This document shows positions 43,719 to 52,575 of a DNA stretch of 64,000 nt, in pieces. The position numbers were made by a program, and so were the translations under genes. The notes under the pieces are model-generated. The model made no database searches and was not told the DNA's origin. It worked only from the letters and a program-made list of their open reading frames with translations. Source of the stretch: Archangium lansingense (GTDB lineage: Bacteria > Myxococcota > Myxococcia > Myxococcales > Myxococcaceae). Within the stretch, counting starts at the first letter, position 1. The number at the start of each line of letters is the position of its first letter. The stretch covers positions 11,764,501-11,828,500 of the forward strand of contig NZ_JAPNKA010000001.1 in the NCBI RefSeq assembly GCF_026626635.1. The letters run 5' to 3'.

Positions 43719-44312
43719 ATGAATCGACTCGCGCTCGTGCTGGGACTCGTGCTGCTCGCCGGCTGTGCCACCGTGAAGAGCAGCCGTGTCCGCCCCGACT
43801 ACGAGACCGTGGACAAGACTCAGGTCAAGCGTCTGGTCGTGGTCACCCAGCCGCTCCCTGAAGGCAAGCAGGACGTCGGCGAGCTGTGGAGCCTCATCGC
43901 CCGCCGCTACGTCAACCAGAACCGCGACTTCATCGCCAAGACCAGCCTCGCCATCGCTGGCGCTCCCGAGGACACCGCCCAGAAGGGCCTGTGCGTCGAA
44001 GGCATCGAGGGCGTCCTCTGGCTCTCCCCCGACGTGAAGCGCACCGGCAACGGCGTAGAGGCCGCCGTGAAGGCCCAGTTGCTGCGCTGCCGCGACGGCC
44101 AGGAGGTCTGGGCCGCCGAAGCCGCCGGAAGCTGGCCCTCCGAGGACGAGCGCTACAAGGAGCTCACCGTCCAGTACACGGGTGAGCTCGGCGCCGACGT
44201 CGCGCCCTACGTCGGCCCCACCTTCCGTCTCCTGAGCGCAACGCTCGACACCCTCCCGCGCCCCACCCTCAGCGAGGCGGATGTCGAGGAGAAGATCGAG
44301 CTCGGAGAGTAG
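43719..44312 (+). CDS. Lipoprotein resembling the MXAN_6521/LA_1396 family
   Basis: 197 residues. The signal peptide ends in a clear lipobox (LVLGLVLLAGCATVK, Cys16). The mature part (VKRLVVVTQPLPEGKQDVGELWSLIARRYVNQNRDFI) resembles a lipoprotein family I recall from Myxococcus and Leptospira, with no known function. There are two further Cys (CVEGIEGVLWLSPDVK and LLRCRDGQEVW) that may form a disulphide. Its stop is six bases before the MgtC-type gene, so the two are one transcript. Its ribosome site lies in a hairpin stem. Confidence 0.78.
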   Translation: MNRLALVLGLVLLAGCATVKSSRVRPDYETVDKTQVKRLVVVTQPLPEGKQDVGELWSLIARRYVNQNRDFIAKTSLAIAGAPEDTAQKGLCVEGIEGVLWLSPDVKRTGNGVEAAVKAQLLRCRDGQEVWAAEAAGSWPSEDERYKELTVQYTGELGADVAPYVGPTFRLLSATLDTLPRPTLSEADVEEKIELGE

Positions 44313-44318
44313 CCGCCC

Positions 44319-44849
44319 ATGCTGGACCAGAGCACCGCCCTCGTCCGGCTTGGTATTTCCTTCGGGCTCGGGTTCGCGCTCGGTTTCGAGCGCGAGCTGC
44401 GCGGGCAGAGCGCCGGCCTGCGCACCCATATCCTCGTCTGCCTCGGCTCCTGCCTCTTCACGCTGTGCAGCCTCTTCGCCGAGCAGCCGCTCGACGCCAG
44501 CACGCCCGCGGAGGTTCGCGCCGACATCACCCGCATCGCCAGTCAGGTTGTCGTCGGCATCGGCTTCCTCGGCGGCGGTGCCATCCTCCGCCACGGCGCC
44601 AGCATCCGGGGCCTCACCACCGCCGCCAACCTCTGGCTCACCGCTTCCGTGGGCCTCGCTGTCGGCTTTGGTCTGCCCGTGCTCGCCGTCGCCACCACGG
44701 GGCTCGCCCTCTTCGCCCTCGCCGGCCTGCGCTTCTTCGAGAGCGCCATCCGCCGCATCCGCAAGAAGTACCAGCTCGTCGCTGACCACGACGTCGCCTC
44801 ACACGAGACACCCAAGGCAGGTGAGGACTCGGTGGAGCCCCGAAGCTAG
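44319..44849 (+). CDS. MgtC/SapB-family inner-membrane protein
   Basis: 176 residues with four or five hydrophobic helices. The signature LGFALGFERELRGQSAGLRTH near the N-terminus and GIGFLGGGAILRHGASIRGLTTAA in the middle are diagnostic; the polar tail is short, without the C-terminal ACT-like domain of MgtC proper. MgtC proteins are linked to survival in low magnesium and to control of the F-type ATPase. The role here is unknown. It is co-transcribed with the lipoprotein gene. Confidence 0.9.
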   Translation: MLDQSTALVRLGISFGLGFALGFERELRGQSAGLRTHILVCLGSCLFTLCSLFAEQPLDASTPAEVRADITRIASQVVVGIGFLGGGAILRHGASIRGLTTAANLWLTASVGLAVGFGLPVLAVATTGLALFALAGLRFFESAIRRIRKKYQLVADHDVASHETPKAGEDSVEPRS

Positions 44850-44854
44850 GCAGA

Positions 44855-44887
44855 CCCTCACCCTCGCCCTCTCCCAGAGGGAGAGGG
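44855..44887. repeat. Dispersed GC palindrome, copy E, at a convergent junction
   Basis: CCCTCACCCTCG leads into CCCTCTCCC-AGA-GGGAGAGGG (stem 44867-44875 with 44879-44887, perfect). The tail lies on the opposite side from copies A and B, so this copy is inverted. It sits between the convergent MgtC-type and ptsI genes and could end transcription in both directions. Confidence 0.75.
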
Positions 44888-44902
44888 GACATGGGGTGGG
44901 GC

Positions 44903-46711
44903 TCACAGCACGTCGCCGAGGCGCTTTTCCATCTCCGTGCGGATGAAGCGCTCGATCTCCTCCGCCGTCGTCAGCTCCATGGCCGTATCGAGCAACTGCT
45001 TCGCATCCGCACGGTTCGACCGCCGGATGATGTCCTTCACCGTCGGAATCTGCCCCGCCGTCATCGACAGCTCGTCGAAGCCCAGCGCCAGCAGCACCAG
45101 CGAGTAGATGGGGTCTCCCGCCATCTCTCCGCACATGGCCACCGGGATTCCCGCCTCCTTCGCCGCCGCCACGATGTTCTTCAGCGAGCGCAGCACCGAC
45201 AGGTGCAACGGCTTGTACAGGTACGCCACGTCCCGGTTCTGCCGGTCGATGGCCAGCGAGTACTGGATGAGGTCGTTCGTCCCCACCGAGAAGAAGTCCG
45301 CCTCCTGTGCCAGCCGGTCGGCAATCAGGGCCGCGCTCGGCGTCTCCACCATGATGCCCACCTGGAAGCGCTTGCCGATCGGCACGCCCGCACGCCCCAG
45401 CTCCGTGCGGCAGGCCTCCAGCTCGCTCCGAGCCTCGCGCAGCTCGCTCATGCCGCAGATGAGCGGGAACATCATCCGCATGTTTCCGTGCACGCTCGCC
45501 CGCAGCAGCGCCCGGAGCTGAACCCGGAACAGCTCCCGGTTGGCCAGGCAGTAGCGGATGGCCCTCAGCCCCATCGCCGGGTTGGGCTCCTTCTCGAACT
45601 TCCCCTTGCCCGGAACCTTGTCCCCGCCCAGGTCCAGCGTGCGGATGGTGACGGGCCTGCCGCCCATTGCCTCCAGCACCTGCCGGTACGCCCGGTACTG
45701 CTCCTCCTCCGTCGGCGGGCTCTTGCGGTCCAGGAACATGAACTCGGTGCGGTACAGGCCGATGCCCTCCGCCCCGTGCGCCAGCAGTGGCTCGATTTCC
45801 TCCGGGAACTCGATGTTTCCCACCAGCCGCATGCGGAAGCCGTCCGTGCTCTGCGCCGGCAGGTCCTTGGCCTCCAGCGCCCGAGCCTCATTCTCCTGAT
45901 GGCGGCGCATCGTCTCGTGGAAGAGCGCCAGCTGGTCCTCCGTGGGGTTGACCAGGATGGTGCCCCGCGTGCCGTCCAAGGCCACCAGGTCTCCCGGCGA
46001 AATCTGCTCACTGGCCCGCCCCGCCCCCACCACCGCCGGCGTGGAACGTGCGCGCGCCACAATGGCCGTGTGACTCGTCTGGCCACCCAGGTCCGTGACG
46101 AAGCCCGCCACCCGCCCGCTGCGCGCCATCATCGCCGTGTCCGCTGGCGACAGGTCGTGCGCCACCACCACCGCGTGGTCCGGCAGCGTCACCTCCTCGT
46201 CCACCACCTGCCCCATGAGGTTGCGCACCACCCGGTCCGCCACGTACTCCACGTCCGAGCGCCGCTCCCGGAAGTACTCGTCCGGGATGTTGTCGAAGAG
46301 GTGCTTGAGCTTGCGCGCCACCCGCCGCACCGCCCACTCCGCGTTGATGCGGTCCTCGACAATCAGCCGGTTCACCTCGTCCACGAACATTGGATCGTGG
46401 AGCATCAACCGGTGGGCCTCGATGATGAGGCCGTGCTCGGGACCTTCCGTCCGAGTTATCTGCTCCTTGAGCTCGGAGAGCTGGCGGTCGGACAGGTCCA
46501 ACGCCGTCTTCATCCGCATCCGCTCAGGGTCAACCTCGGCCTCGGCCAGCCGCAGCTTGGGGGTACGCACCCGCTTGCGGTCCAGGATGTAGGCGTGGCC
46601 CACCGCCACGCCTGGTGAGGCGCCGATGCCCTTCAGACTCAACGTGGGGGTGGCCTGGCTGCTCACGGTCCCTTCTTCGTCTGCGGCGACTCGCCGCGCG
46701 TTTGGCTTCAC
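44903..46711 (-). CDS. ptsI: PTS enzyme I (phosphoenolpyruvate-protein phosphotransferase)
   Basis: 602 residues from GTG 46711, which overlaps the HPr stop (GTGA). The N-terminal domain has the phosphorylated His214 in GGQTSHTAIVAR. The linker and C-terminal barrel carry RTEFMFLDRKSPPTEEEQ and the PEP site GTNDLIQYSLAIDRQN with CGEMAGDP. It takes phosphate from PEP and passes it to HPr. The first ~20 residues before LKGIGASPGVAVG are longer than in E. coli. It is last in a long minus-strand PTS block. Confidence 0.96.
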   Translation of the reverse strand: MKPNARRVAADEEGTVSSQATPTLSLKGIGASPGVAVGHAYILDRKRVRTPKLRLAEAEVDPERMRMKTALDLSDRQLSELKEQITRTEGPEHGLIIEAHRLMLHDPMFVDEVNRLIVEDRINAEWAVRRVARKLKHLFDNIPDEYFRERRSDVEYVADRVVRNLMGQVVDEEVTLPDHAVVVAHDLSPADTAMMARSGRVAGFVTDLGGQTSHTAIVARARSTPAVVGAGRASEQISPGDLVALDGTRGTILVNPTEDQLALFHETMRRHQENEARALEAKDLPAQSTDGFRMRLVGNIEFPEEIEPLLAHGAEGIGLYRTEFMFLDRKSPPTEEEQYRAYRQVLEAMGGRPVTIRTLDLGGDKVPGKGKFEKEPNPAMGLRAIRYCLANRELFRVQLRALLRASVHGNMRMMFPLICGMSELREARSELEACRTELGRAGVPIGKRFQVGIMVETPSAALIADRLAQEADFFSVGTNDLIQYSLAIDRQNRDVAYLYKPLHLSVLRSLKNIVAAAKEAGIPVAMCGEMAGDPIYSLVLLALGFDELSMTAGQIPTVKDIIRRSNRADAKQLLDTAMELTTAEEIERFIRTEMEKRLGDVL

Positions 46712-46983
46712 TGCGACTCGCCGAACCTATTGGCGATGAGCTTCTGGATGTCCTGGAGACACGCCTCCGCGTCGTCCCCCTTACACGTCACCGTCACTTC
46801 CATGCCCTTGGCCGCCGCCAGCATCAGCACGCCCATGATGGACTTGGCGTTGGCTTTCTGGCCCTCGCACAGGAGCATCACTTCGCTCTTGTAGCGGTTG
46901 GCCACCTGAACCAACTGCGCCGCAGCCCGGGCATGCAACCCCAGCACGTTGATGATCTCGAATGTCCCTTCGGCCACACTCAT
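46708..46983 (-). CDS. ptsH: HPr phosphocarrier protein
   Basis: 91 residues. It keeps the active His17 (GLHARAAAQL) and a regulatory Ser48 (NAKSIMGVLMLA), so it can be phosphorylated both by enzyme I and by the HPr kinase encoded about 7 kb upstream. The Ser context is that of HprK substrates (KSIMGVM-like). It transfers phosphate to the IIA domain. It is joined to ptsI by a four-base overlap and follows the IID gene by 24 bases. Confidence 0.96.
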   Translation of the reverse strand: MSVAEGTFEIINVLGLHARAAAQLVQVANRYKSEVMLLCEGQKANAKSIMGVLMLAAAKGMEVTVTCKGDDAEACLQDIQKLIANRFGESQ

Positions 46984-47007
46984 TGCCAGTCCCTGTTCTC
47001 CTCTCTT

Positions 47008-47775
47008 CTACAAGAAGGCCCCTGCCACCCAGGCCAGTCCCGCTGCGAGATAGAGCACCACGTAGTTAGGAACACGACGGGCGACCAAGAGGTAGGACGC
47101 TACCCCCATGGCCAGGCAGCCCGCAGACAGCAAGGGTGCGAACCGGCCGCCCGCATTGGCTCCGAAAGTGACGGCCAGCCAGGCCGCCAGCCCGCCTGCA
47201 CACCCCGCCGCCACCGCCCTCAGCTTCGCTCCCCGAGTGGGGAGATTTGCCCGCGCCACCGCCTCCACCAGCCTGTCCCCCAACGACAGTCCCAGCAAGT
47301 ACAACCGGGCCCGGAGCGTCAGGTGGACGAGGTTGTAGAGGACGAGGAAGAGCACCGCCGCCCACGCCGCCAGCACCGGAACCAGCGCCGCGCACACCGC
47401 CCCGGTGGCCGGTTTGAGCGACAGCCAGAAGAAGCCATCCCCCAGCGCCGCCAGGGGGCCCATGAGGGCCGCCTTGAAGGCCACCACCCTGTCCGGCGGC
47501 TCCTCGCCCCGAGCAATCCGCTGCTCGTGGTAGAGGACCCCGCCCACGATGGCCGCGGCCACATACGGGTGGGTATTGAAGAAGACGAGGTGCCGGCGCA
47601 CCGCCTCCTCGAGCGCCTGCTTGTCCGGGTAGAGCTTCTCCAGGGCCGGGTAGATGGCGTAGGCCAGTCCCAGGTTCTGCATGCCCTGGGGATTCCACGA
47701 GGCCTGCAGGAAGAGCGAGCGCAGGAAGACGCGCAGCAGCACTCCGCGGGTGAGGGGCGGGCTGACGACGCTCAT
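47008..47775 (-). CDS. PTS mannose/fructose/sorbose-family IID component
   Basis: 255 residues from ATG 47775, which overlaps the IIC stop (ATGA); upstream in-frame sequence is a shadow of the IIC gene. It has the IID features: an N-terminal FLRSLFLQASWNPQGMQNLGLAYAIYP, ALMGPLAALGDGFFW, and C-terminal hydrophobic helices. IID with IIC forms the membrane channel of Man-family PTS systems. The spacing places it directly before HPr in the cluster. Confidence 0.93.
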   Translation of the reverse strand: MSVVSPPLTRGVLLRVFLRSLFLQASWNPQGMQNLGLAYAIYPALEKLYPDKQALEEAVRRHLVFFNTHPYVAAAIVGGVLYHEQRIARGEEPPDRVVAFKAALMGPLAALGDGFFWLSLKPATGAVCAALVPVLAAWAAVLFLVLYNLVHLTLRARLYLLGLSLGDRLVEAVARANLPTRGAKLRAVAAGCAGGLAAWLAVTFGANAGGRFAPLLSAGCLAMGVASYLLVARRVPNYVVLYLAAGLAWVAGAFL

Positions 47776-48494
47776 CCCCCCTCCCTCAGGAGGTAGAGGT
47801 AGACCACCACGGCCAGCGTGACGGCTCCGGCCCCCAGGCCCGCGTACAAGGCGGCGCGCCGCGCATGGCTGCCCCGGGCGGCGATGGAGGCCGCCACCGA
47901 GGCCATGGCCGGGTAGGCCCACGCCAGGCCCCTCAGCGCCGGCAGCGGCAGCCGCTCCAGCTGCGGCCCGAGGAAGAAGCCCGCCAGCGCGCACGCGGCG
48001 GTAATCATCCCGAAGAGGACGAAGTGCGGCCACATGCCCCACAGGTTCTGCTGCATGGCCCGGGTGAGTTGGCCCGCCTCGGCCGAGGCCAGGGCCTTGC
48101 GCGCCAGCCGCGACGAGTAGCGCTCCAACCCGCGGTCCACCACCTGGCCCACCCGCCCCAACCCCACGAAGAGGAGGATGGAGATGGACCAGAGGGCCGG
48201 CGTGGAGCCCGCGCCCGTGGCGGCAGCCATGGTGGCCGCCGCCGCCGAGGTGCCAGTGGCCGACAGCGTGTCGTTGTCCGGCAACGAGGCGCCCAGGTTG
48301 GCCGTGCCCAGGTGGAAGAGCTCCAGCAACATGCCGATGAAGAGCCCCGAGGGCACGTCGTTGAGGAGCACCCCCATGACGGTAGCCGCCACCAGCGGCC
48401 GGGAGAACATGGCCTGGAGGAAGGCCTTGCGCTCCACTGCGACGAGGCCGCCCCAGATGCCGGCGAGCGCCACCTGGGTCCAGCCCACGTTCAC
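47772..48494 (-). CDS. PTS mannose/fructose/sorbose-family IIC component
   Basis: 240 residues from GTG 48494. Hydrophobic helices throughout, with the family motifs ERKAFLQAMFSRPLVAATVMG and GLFIGMLLELFHLGTANLGASLPDND. It forms the sugar-translocating part with IID. The start lies four bases after the IIB stop and the end overlaps IID. It is slightly shorter than E. coli ManY. Confidence 0.93.
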   Translation of the reverse strand: MNVGWTQVALAGIWGGLVAVERKAFLQAMFSRPLVAATVMGVLLNDVPSGLFIGMLLELFHLGTANLGASLPDNDTLSATGTSAAAATMAAATGAGSTPALWSISILLFVGLGRVGQVVDRGLERYSSRLARKALASAEAGQLTRAMQQNLWGMWPHFVLFGMITAACALAGFFLGPQLERLPLPALRGLAWAYPAMASVAASIAARGSHARRAALYAGLGAGAVTLAVVVYLYLLREGG

Positions 48495-48498
48495 AGAC

Positions 48499-48984
48499 TC
48501 ACGCCCCCTTTCCCCACCGCTCGAGCAGCTCTGGCAGCTCCACCGGCTTCTCCGCCGGGACCGCCCGCGCCTCCACCCTCATGCCCGAGCTCGCCAGCCG
48601 CTGCAGCGCCTGCAGCTCCGACTCGGCCAGGAAGACGGACGGCGACACCTGCCTCCGGCCCGTGCCGAAGTGCACGTTGCCCAGGTTGAGCTGCTCCACC
48701 TTCAGCCCGTGCGCCTGGGCGAAGGGCGCCGCCGCCACGTCCCGCAGCAGCACCAGCGTCTTGACGGAATCCTTGGAGATGGCCGCGAAGTCCACCTGCG
48801 CCAGAGGAAAAATCTGGACCTCGATGGCGCTCGGCACGGCCAGAGACATGGCCGCGCGCACCAGCGGGCTGCTGGCGGCCTCGTCGTCAGCGACGACGAC
48901 GCGCGAGACCTTCAAATGCGGGAGCCAGGCCTCGACGACCTGTCCATGAATGAGGCGGTTGTCGACGCGGACCAGGGAGATCAC
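48499..48984 (-). CDS. PTS mannose/fructose/sorbose-family IIB component
   Basis: 161 residues, the normal length. The phosphorylated His13 is in VRVDNRLIHGQVVEAW, typical of the Man-family IIB. The later KVEQLNLGNVHFGTGRRQVSPSVFL also fits. It takes phosphate from IIA and gives it to the incoming sugar. It lies 33 bases after the IIA gene and four before IIC. Confidence 0.94.
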   Translation of the reverse strand: MISLVRVDNRLIHGQVVEAWLPHLKVSRVVVADDEAASSPLVRAAMSLAVPSAIEVQIFPLAQVDFAAISKDSVKTLVLLRDVAAAPFAQAHGLKVEQLNLGNVHFGTGRRQVSPSVFLAESELQALQRLASSGMRVEARAVPAEKPVELPELLERWGKGA

Positions 48985-49017
48985 AGCAGTCTCGAATCGC
49001 CCACCCTCGGGGGGCCG

Positions 49018-49470
49018 TCAAGTTCGCGGCGCGGGCGGCTGCGGCTGACGCTGCTGGGCCTCGCGCAACAGGGCTGAAGCACAGGTGATGTTGCGCTGTC
49101 CGTAGGACGCCAACTGGCTGGCCATCTCCGACAGCGGCAGGTCCTCCGAGCGCAGGGAGTTGGCCTTCAGGAGCATGGGCAGGTTCACGCCCGCGAGCAC
49201 CTCCAGCTTGCCCGACTGACAGCGCTCCGAGCACATCATCAGCGACTCCTTGCACGGAGTGCCGCCGAAGAGGTCGGCCATGACGATGACGCCATCACCC
49301 TGATCCAAAGCGGCCACCGCCTGCCGCATCTTCGCCCGGAGCTCCTCGACAGAGGTTCCAGGCTCGATGTTGCAGGTGGCCACCGCGGGCAGCTTGCCCA
49401 CGATCTGCTCAGCGGTCGCTACCAGCTCGTCCGCCAGACGTCCGTGCGATGCCACTACGAGGCCGACCAT
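49018..49470 (-). CDS. PTS mannose-family IIA component
   Basis: 150 residues from ATG 49470, chosen for its GAGAGG ribosome site five bases upstream; GTG 49476 is possible. The active His9 lies in LVVASHGRLADELV, and ADLFGGTPCKESLMMC is the second family motif. It accepts phosphate from HPr. It is first of the contiguous IIA-IIB-IIC-IID-HPr-EI run, which begins after a 347-base gap and so probably has its own promoter. Confidence 0.94.
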   Translation of the reverse strand: MVGLVVASHGRLADELVATAEQIVGKLPAVATCNIEPGTSVEELRAKMRQAVAALDQGDGVIVMADLFGGTPCKESLMMCSERCQSGKLEVLAGVNLPMLLKANSLRSEDLPLSEMASQLASYGQRNITCASALLREAQQRQPQPPAPRT

Positions 49471-49817
49471 GATCACCTCTCACCAGCCCCCCCAGGGCTG
49501 CCTGACTACGCCTGAATGGTGCGATGCGCAACCCCCACCGAAAGTTTCCGTTGGCACCCAAGCCACCACCCTACTCGCTCCCACCTTCCCTTCCCTGAAG
49601 GAAGGTAAGGCAGGTTCCGCCTCCCCGCCCGCAATTTCACCGTCCAACGGACGATGCGCTGTCGGCTGCCAGACGAGGAGGCACGGGCAGCCGAGAGGAG
49701 GAACCCTCTATCACTTCCGCATCTTGCCACCCAATGGGATGGAGGCGCGCGAGCGAGGGTGTGAGGATGCAGGCGCGCAATCCGCACCCGGCCCTCTCCT
49801 GGAGGGAGAGGGAGGAG
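49471..49817. other. Intergenic region upstream of PTS operon
   Basis: 347 bases between the DUF5916 stop and the IIA start, both on the minus strand. It contains a hairpin (ACCTTCC 49583-49589 with GGAAGGT 49600-49606) and a repeat copy at 49792 next to the DUF5916 stop. The PTS promoter should lie here; I could not assign its boxes. No gene is evident. Confidence 0.6.
49792..49812. repeat. Dispersed GC palindrome, copy F
   Basis: CCCTCTCC-TGGA-GGGAGAGGG, about five bases after the DUF5916 stop codon on the minus strand. It lacks the GGGTGAGGG tail. The position directly after a stop suggests a terminator role for the DUF5916 gene. Confidence 0.6.
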
Positions 49818-52445
49818 TCAGCCGGCGGGGAACCACCAGCTCAGCTTGAGGGCGAAGGTGTGGCCACCAGGAGAGGTGAGCGAATCCCCCAGGAAGCGAG
49901 GCGACAGCGGGTTGCCCTGGGCCGAGCGCATGGAGCGGTCCTGCTGCCACACGAGGAAGAGCGTGCTGCCCGGGCGCCACTCCCAGCGCAGCACCACGTT
50001 GCTGCGGAAGGAGCGCAGGTTGAAGTCCGGGTCGTCCAGGCGGAGGGTGGTGCCCCCATCCACCAGCTCCAGCCCCCCGTCAGCCAGGCGCGAGGAAGAG
50101 TCATAGCGGCGCAAGGTGAGGCCACCAGCCCGCTCCAGCTCGCCAAAGCCGCTGAAGGAGCCGCTGGAGGCGAAGGGCTCGGCGTAGGCCTCGATGCTCA
50201 GGTCCGGGGAGAGGAAGAGGTTGGCGCGCAGCCGCAGCGCCACCTCGCGACGCTGCACCGCGCCAAAGACGTAGCGCTTGCCGAACGTCTCCGCGCGGCC
50301 GCCCGCCAGCGTGTCCACGTACTGCACGCCCTCGGTGTAGAGCGAGGCGGAGGGCTCCAGGCCCAGGCGCAGGCGCCGGTGGGGCTGCAGGGTGAGCGAG
50401 GCCGACACGAAGCCGCCCCGGGTGCCCAGCTCGTACGCCCACGCCCCACCGCTCACGTTCCAGCGCGTGGTGTCGTTGAAGCTGTTCTCGAGGATGACTT
50501 CCCCGTCCACGCCCTGCCCCGTCTGCATGAGCGGCCCGCCTCGGGTGAGTGAGTCGGAGAAGGCACGCGGCAGGTACGTCACCCGGAACTCGCCCGCCCA
50601 GAAGTTGGGGAAGGTGGCCGAGCCGGTCAGCTCGAGGTAGCTGGACTGGCGTGTGAGGCCGTAGTTCCAGTTGGAGGCGGCGGACAGGCCCAGCTCCCAG
50701 TTGCGCAGCAGGCGGCCCGGGTTCGTCTCGCGGTAGGTGAGGCCCAGGTTGACGTCGAGGTCGTCCGCGGTGTTGAGCCGGCCCAGGTCGTTGAGCTCGA
50801 AGCCGGGGGACAGCGCGTTGGCGCTGGCGTTCCACAGCCAGTGCTCGCCACTCACCCGCTCCACCTTCGCGCCCACCGCGTAGCCGGACAGCGAGGTGGC
50901 CTCGGGATTCACACCCACGTACGTCTGGTCCGGTCGCTGGAAGTAGCGCGCGCTGGACTCCTGGAGGCGGGTGATGGCCTCGGGGTCTCCACGCACCAGG
51001 CTGCCGCCCGCGTAGCCGGAGATGAAGTAGTCGGTGCCCAGACGCAGCCGGAAGTCCGCGCCCCCCGAGTACGCCTCACGGGCGAGCTGCCGCGTGAGGC
51101 CCTGCCCATCACCGATGTGCCGGTACATCGTGGTGAGGGTGGCCCCCACCACCGAGCCGCCGGGCCCCAGCTCCTGCTGCGCGCGCAGCACGCCGAAGCC
51201 GGTGCGCGAATCCAGCTTCACCCGGCCCTGCGCCTGGGAGGCGAAGTCGTAGGTGTCCGCGAACGCGTCACCGGTGAAGGCGCCCAGGGCCCCCAACGAC
51301 AGGCCCGAGGACAACCGCCCCGTGAGCTTCGCCGCGCCCCAGATGGTGCTGGCCCGAGGGGACTCGACGAAGTCCGCCCTCGCGGAGAGACGCGGCGCCC
51401 CCCCGACACGGCGCGAGTAGAAGTAGACGGGCCCGTAGCCGCTGCTGTTGTTGAGGAGCTGGCCGCCCTCGGTGAAGAAGGGGCGGCGCTCCTCGAAGAA
51501 GTTCTCGAAGACGGTGAGGTTCACCTGGGCCGGATCCGCGTCGACCTGTCCGAAGTCCGGGTTCACCGTGGTGTCCAGGGTGAGGTTGGGCCCCAGGCCA
51601 ATCTTGGCGTCCAGGCCCGCGCGGCCCGAGTACGGGCGTCGGCTCTCGAAGGGCGTGCCCGCACGTGGGTTGGTACCCGAGACCGCCTGGAGGTCCCCGG
51701 CCACGTAGGGCACCACCTCGATGCGGCGCGAGGGCGCCACACCGCGGATGCCCGTCAGCTCGCCGAAGTGCGAGGCCCAGCCAGTGACATCACGCGGCAC
51801 CACCACCCAGAAGGCGTCCTCGTTGCGGCGGGGGATGTAGCGGTTGATGTTGAAGCCCCACACCTGTTCCTCAGCGGCGTTGAAGCGCAGCTGCGAGAAG
51901 GGGATGCGCAGCTCGGCCACCCAGCCCTCGGACGTCTGCGTGGTGCGGGCCTCCCAGACGGGGCTGTAGGAGGAGTCGCGGACGTACTCGTGGTCCTGTG
52001 GGTGGTACCAGTCCACGCGCACACCCGCGGCAGTGACAGCGAAGCTGTAGGCGGTGCGCCGGTCCCGATACGTGTCCAGCGAGATGATGAGGCGCTCAGC
52101 GGAGCCGCTCTCGTCGCGCCGGGTCATCACCGTCTCGATGTCCTCGGGCTTGTCGCTGGCCATGCGCGCGCCCACGTAGAGGGCCTCCGCGTCGTAGACG
52201 AAGGCCACCTCGGTGCGCAGCGTGGACGGCTTGCCTTGCTCGGGCTCCTTCTGCAGGAAGTCGCTGGTGAAGGGGATGCGCCGCCAGATGTCGTCGTCGA
52301 GCACCCCGTCCACCCGAGGAGCCTGCTCCACGCGCACTGCCGCCAGACGCCGCTCGCTCACGGGAGCGGAGGGCTGGGCCCGGGCGGAGAGTCCCCCGAG
52401 GAGCAGGACGAAGAATGCGGCGAGCACGAGGGCGGAGCGCGGCAT
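49818..52445 (-). CDS. DUF5916-type exported beta-rich protein with N-terminal sugar-binding-like domain
   Basis: 875 residues from ATG 52445, which begins a Sec leader (MPRSALVLAAFFVLLLGGLSARA). The first ~200 residues (APRVDGVLDDDIWRRIPF, FVYDAEALYVGARMASDKPE) are of the CBM9-like kind. The rest is a long beta-strand repeat with TTVNPDFGQVDADPAQVNLT and FENFFEERRPFFTEG, the mark of DUF5916 proteins, and ends with aromatic FALKLSWWF. This looks like an outer-membrane barrel with a binding domain facing the periplasm or outside. It sits between rapZ and the PTS genes on the same strand, 130 bases from rapZ. Function unknown. Confidence 0.85.
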   Translation of the reverse strand: MPRSALVLAAFFVLLLGGLSARAQPSAPVSERRLAAVRVEQAPRVDGVLDDDIWRRIPFTSDFLQKEPEQGKPSTLRTEVAFVYDAEALYVGARMASDKPEDIETVMTRRDESGSAERLIISLDTYRDRRTAYSFAVTAAGVRVDWYHPQDHEYVRDSSYSPVWEARTTQTSEGWVAELRIPFSQLRFNAAEEQVWGFNINRYIPRRNEDAFWVVVPRDVTGWASHFGELTGIRGVAPSRRIEVVPYVAGDLQAVSGTNPRAGTPFESRRPYSGRAGLDAKIGLGPNLTLDTTVNPDFGQVDADPAQVNLTVFENFFEERRPFFTEGGQLLNNSSGYGPVYFYSRRVGGAPRLSARADFVESPRASTIWGAAKLTGRLSSGLSLGALGAFTGDAFADTYDFASQAQGRVKLDSRTGFGVLRAQQELGPGGSVVGATLTTMYRHIGDGQGLTRQLAREAYSGGADFRLRLGTDYFISGYAGGSLVRGDPEAITRLQESSARYFQRPDQTYVGVNPEATSLSGYAVGAKVERVSGEHWLWNASANALSPGFELNDLGRLNTADDLDVNLGLTYRETNPGRLLRNWELGLSAASNWNYGLTRQSSYLELTGSATFPNFWAGEFRVTYLPRAFSDSLTRGGPLMQTGQGVDGEVILENSFNDTTRWNVSGGAWAYELGTRGGFVSASLTLQPHRRLRLGLEPSASLYTEGVQYVDTLAGGRAETFGKRYVFGAVQRREVALRLRANLFLSPDLSIEAYAEPFASSGSFSGFGELERAGGLTLRRYDSSSRLADGGLELVDGGTTLRLDDPDFNLRSFRSNVVLRWEWRPGSTLFLVWQQDRSMRSAQGNPLSPRFLGDSLTSPGGHTFALKLSWWFPAG

Positions 52446-52575
52446 GGCGGGGCGAAGAATCACATTCGACCCCGGATGCGAGCCAGAACAAGAGGGCCCG
52501 CACGGGAGGCTCGCCCCGCCGGTTCTCGAAGCGAGGCGCCTCAGAACCCGCGAACCAGGAGGTAGCGCCGCGCGG

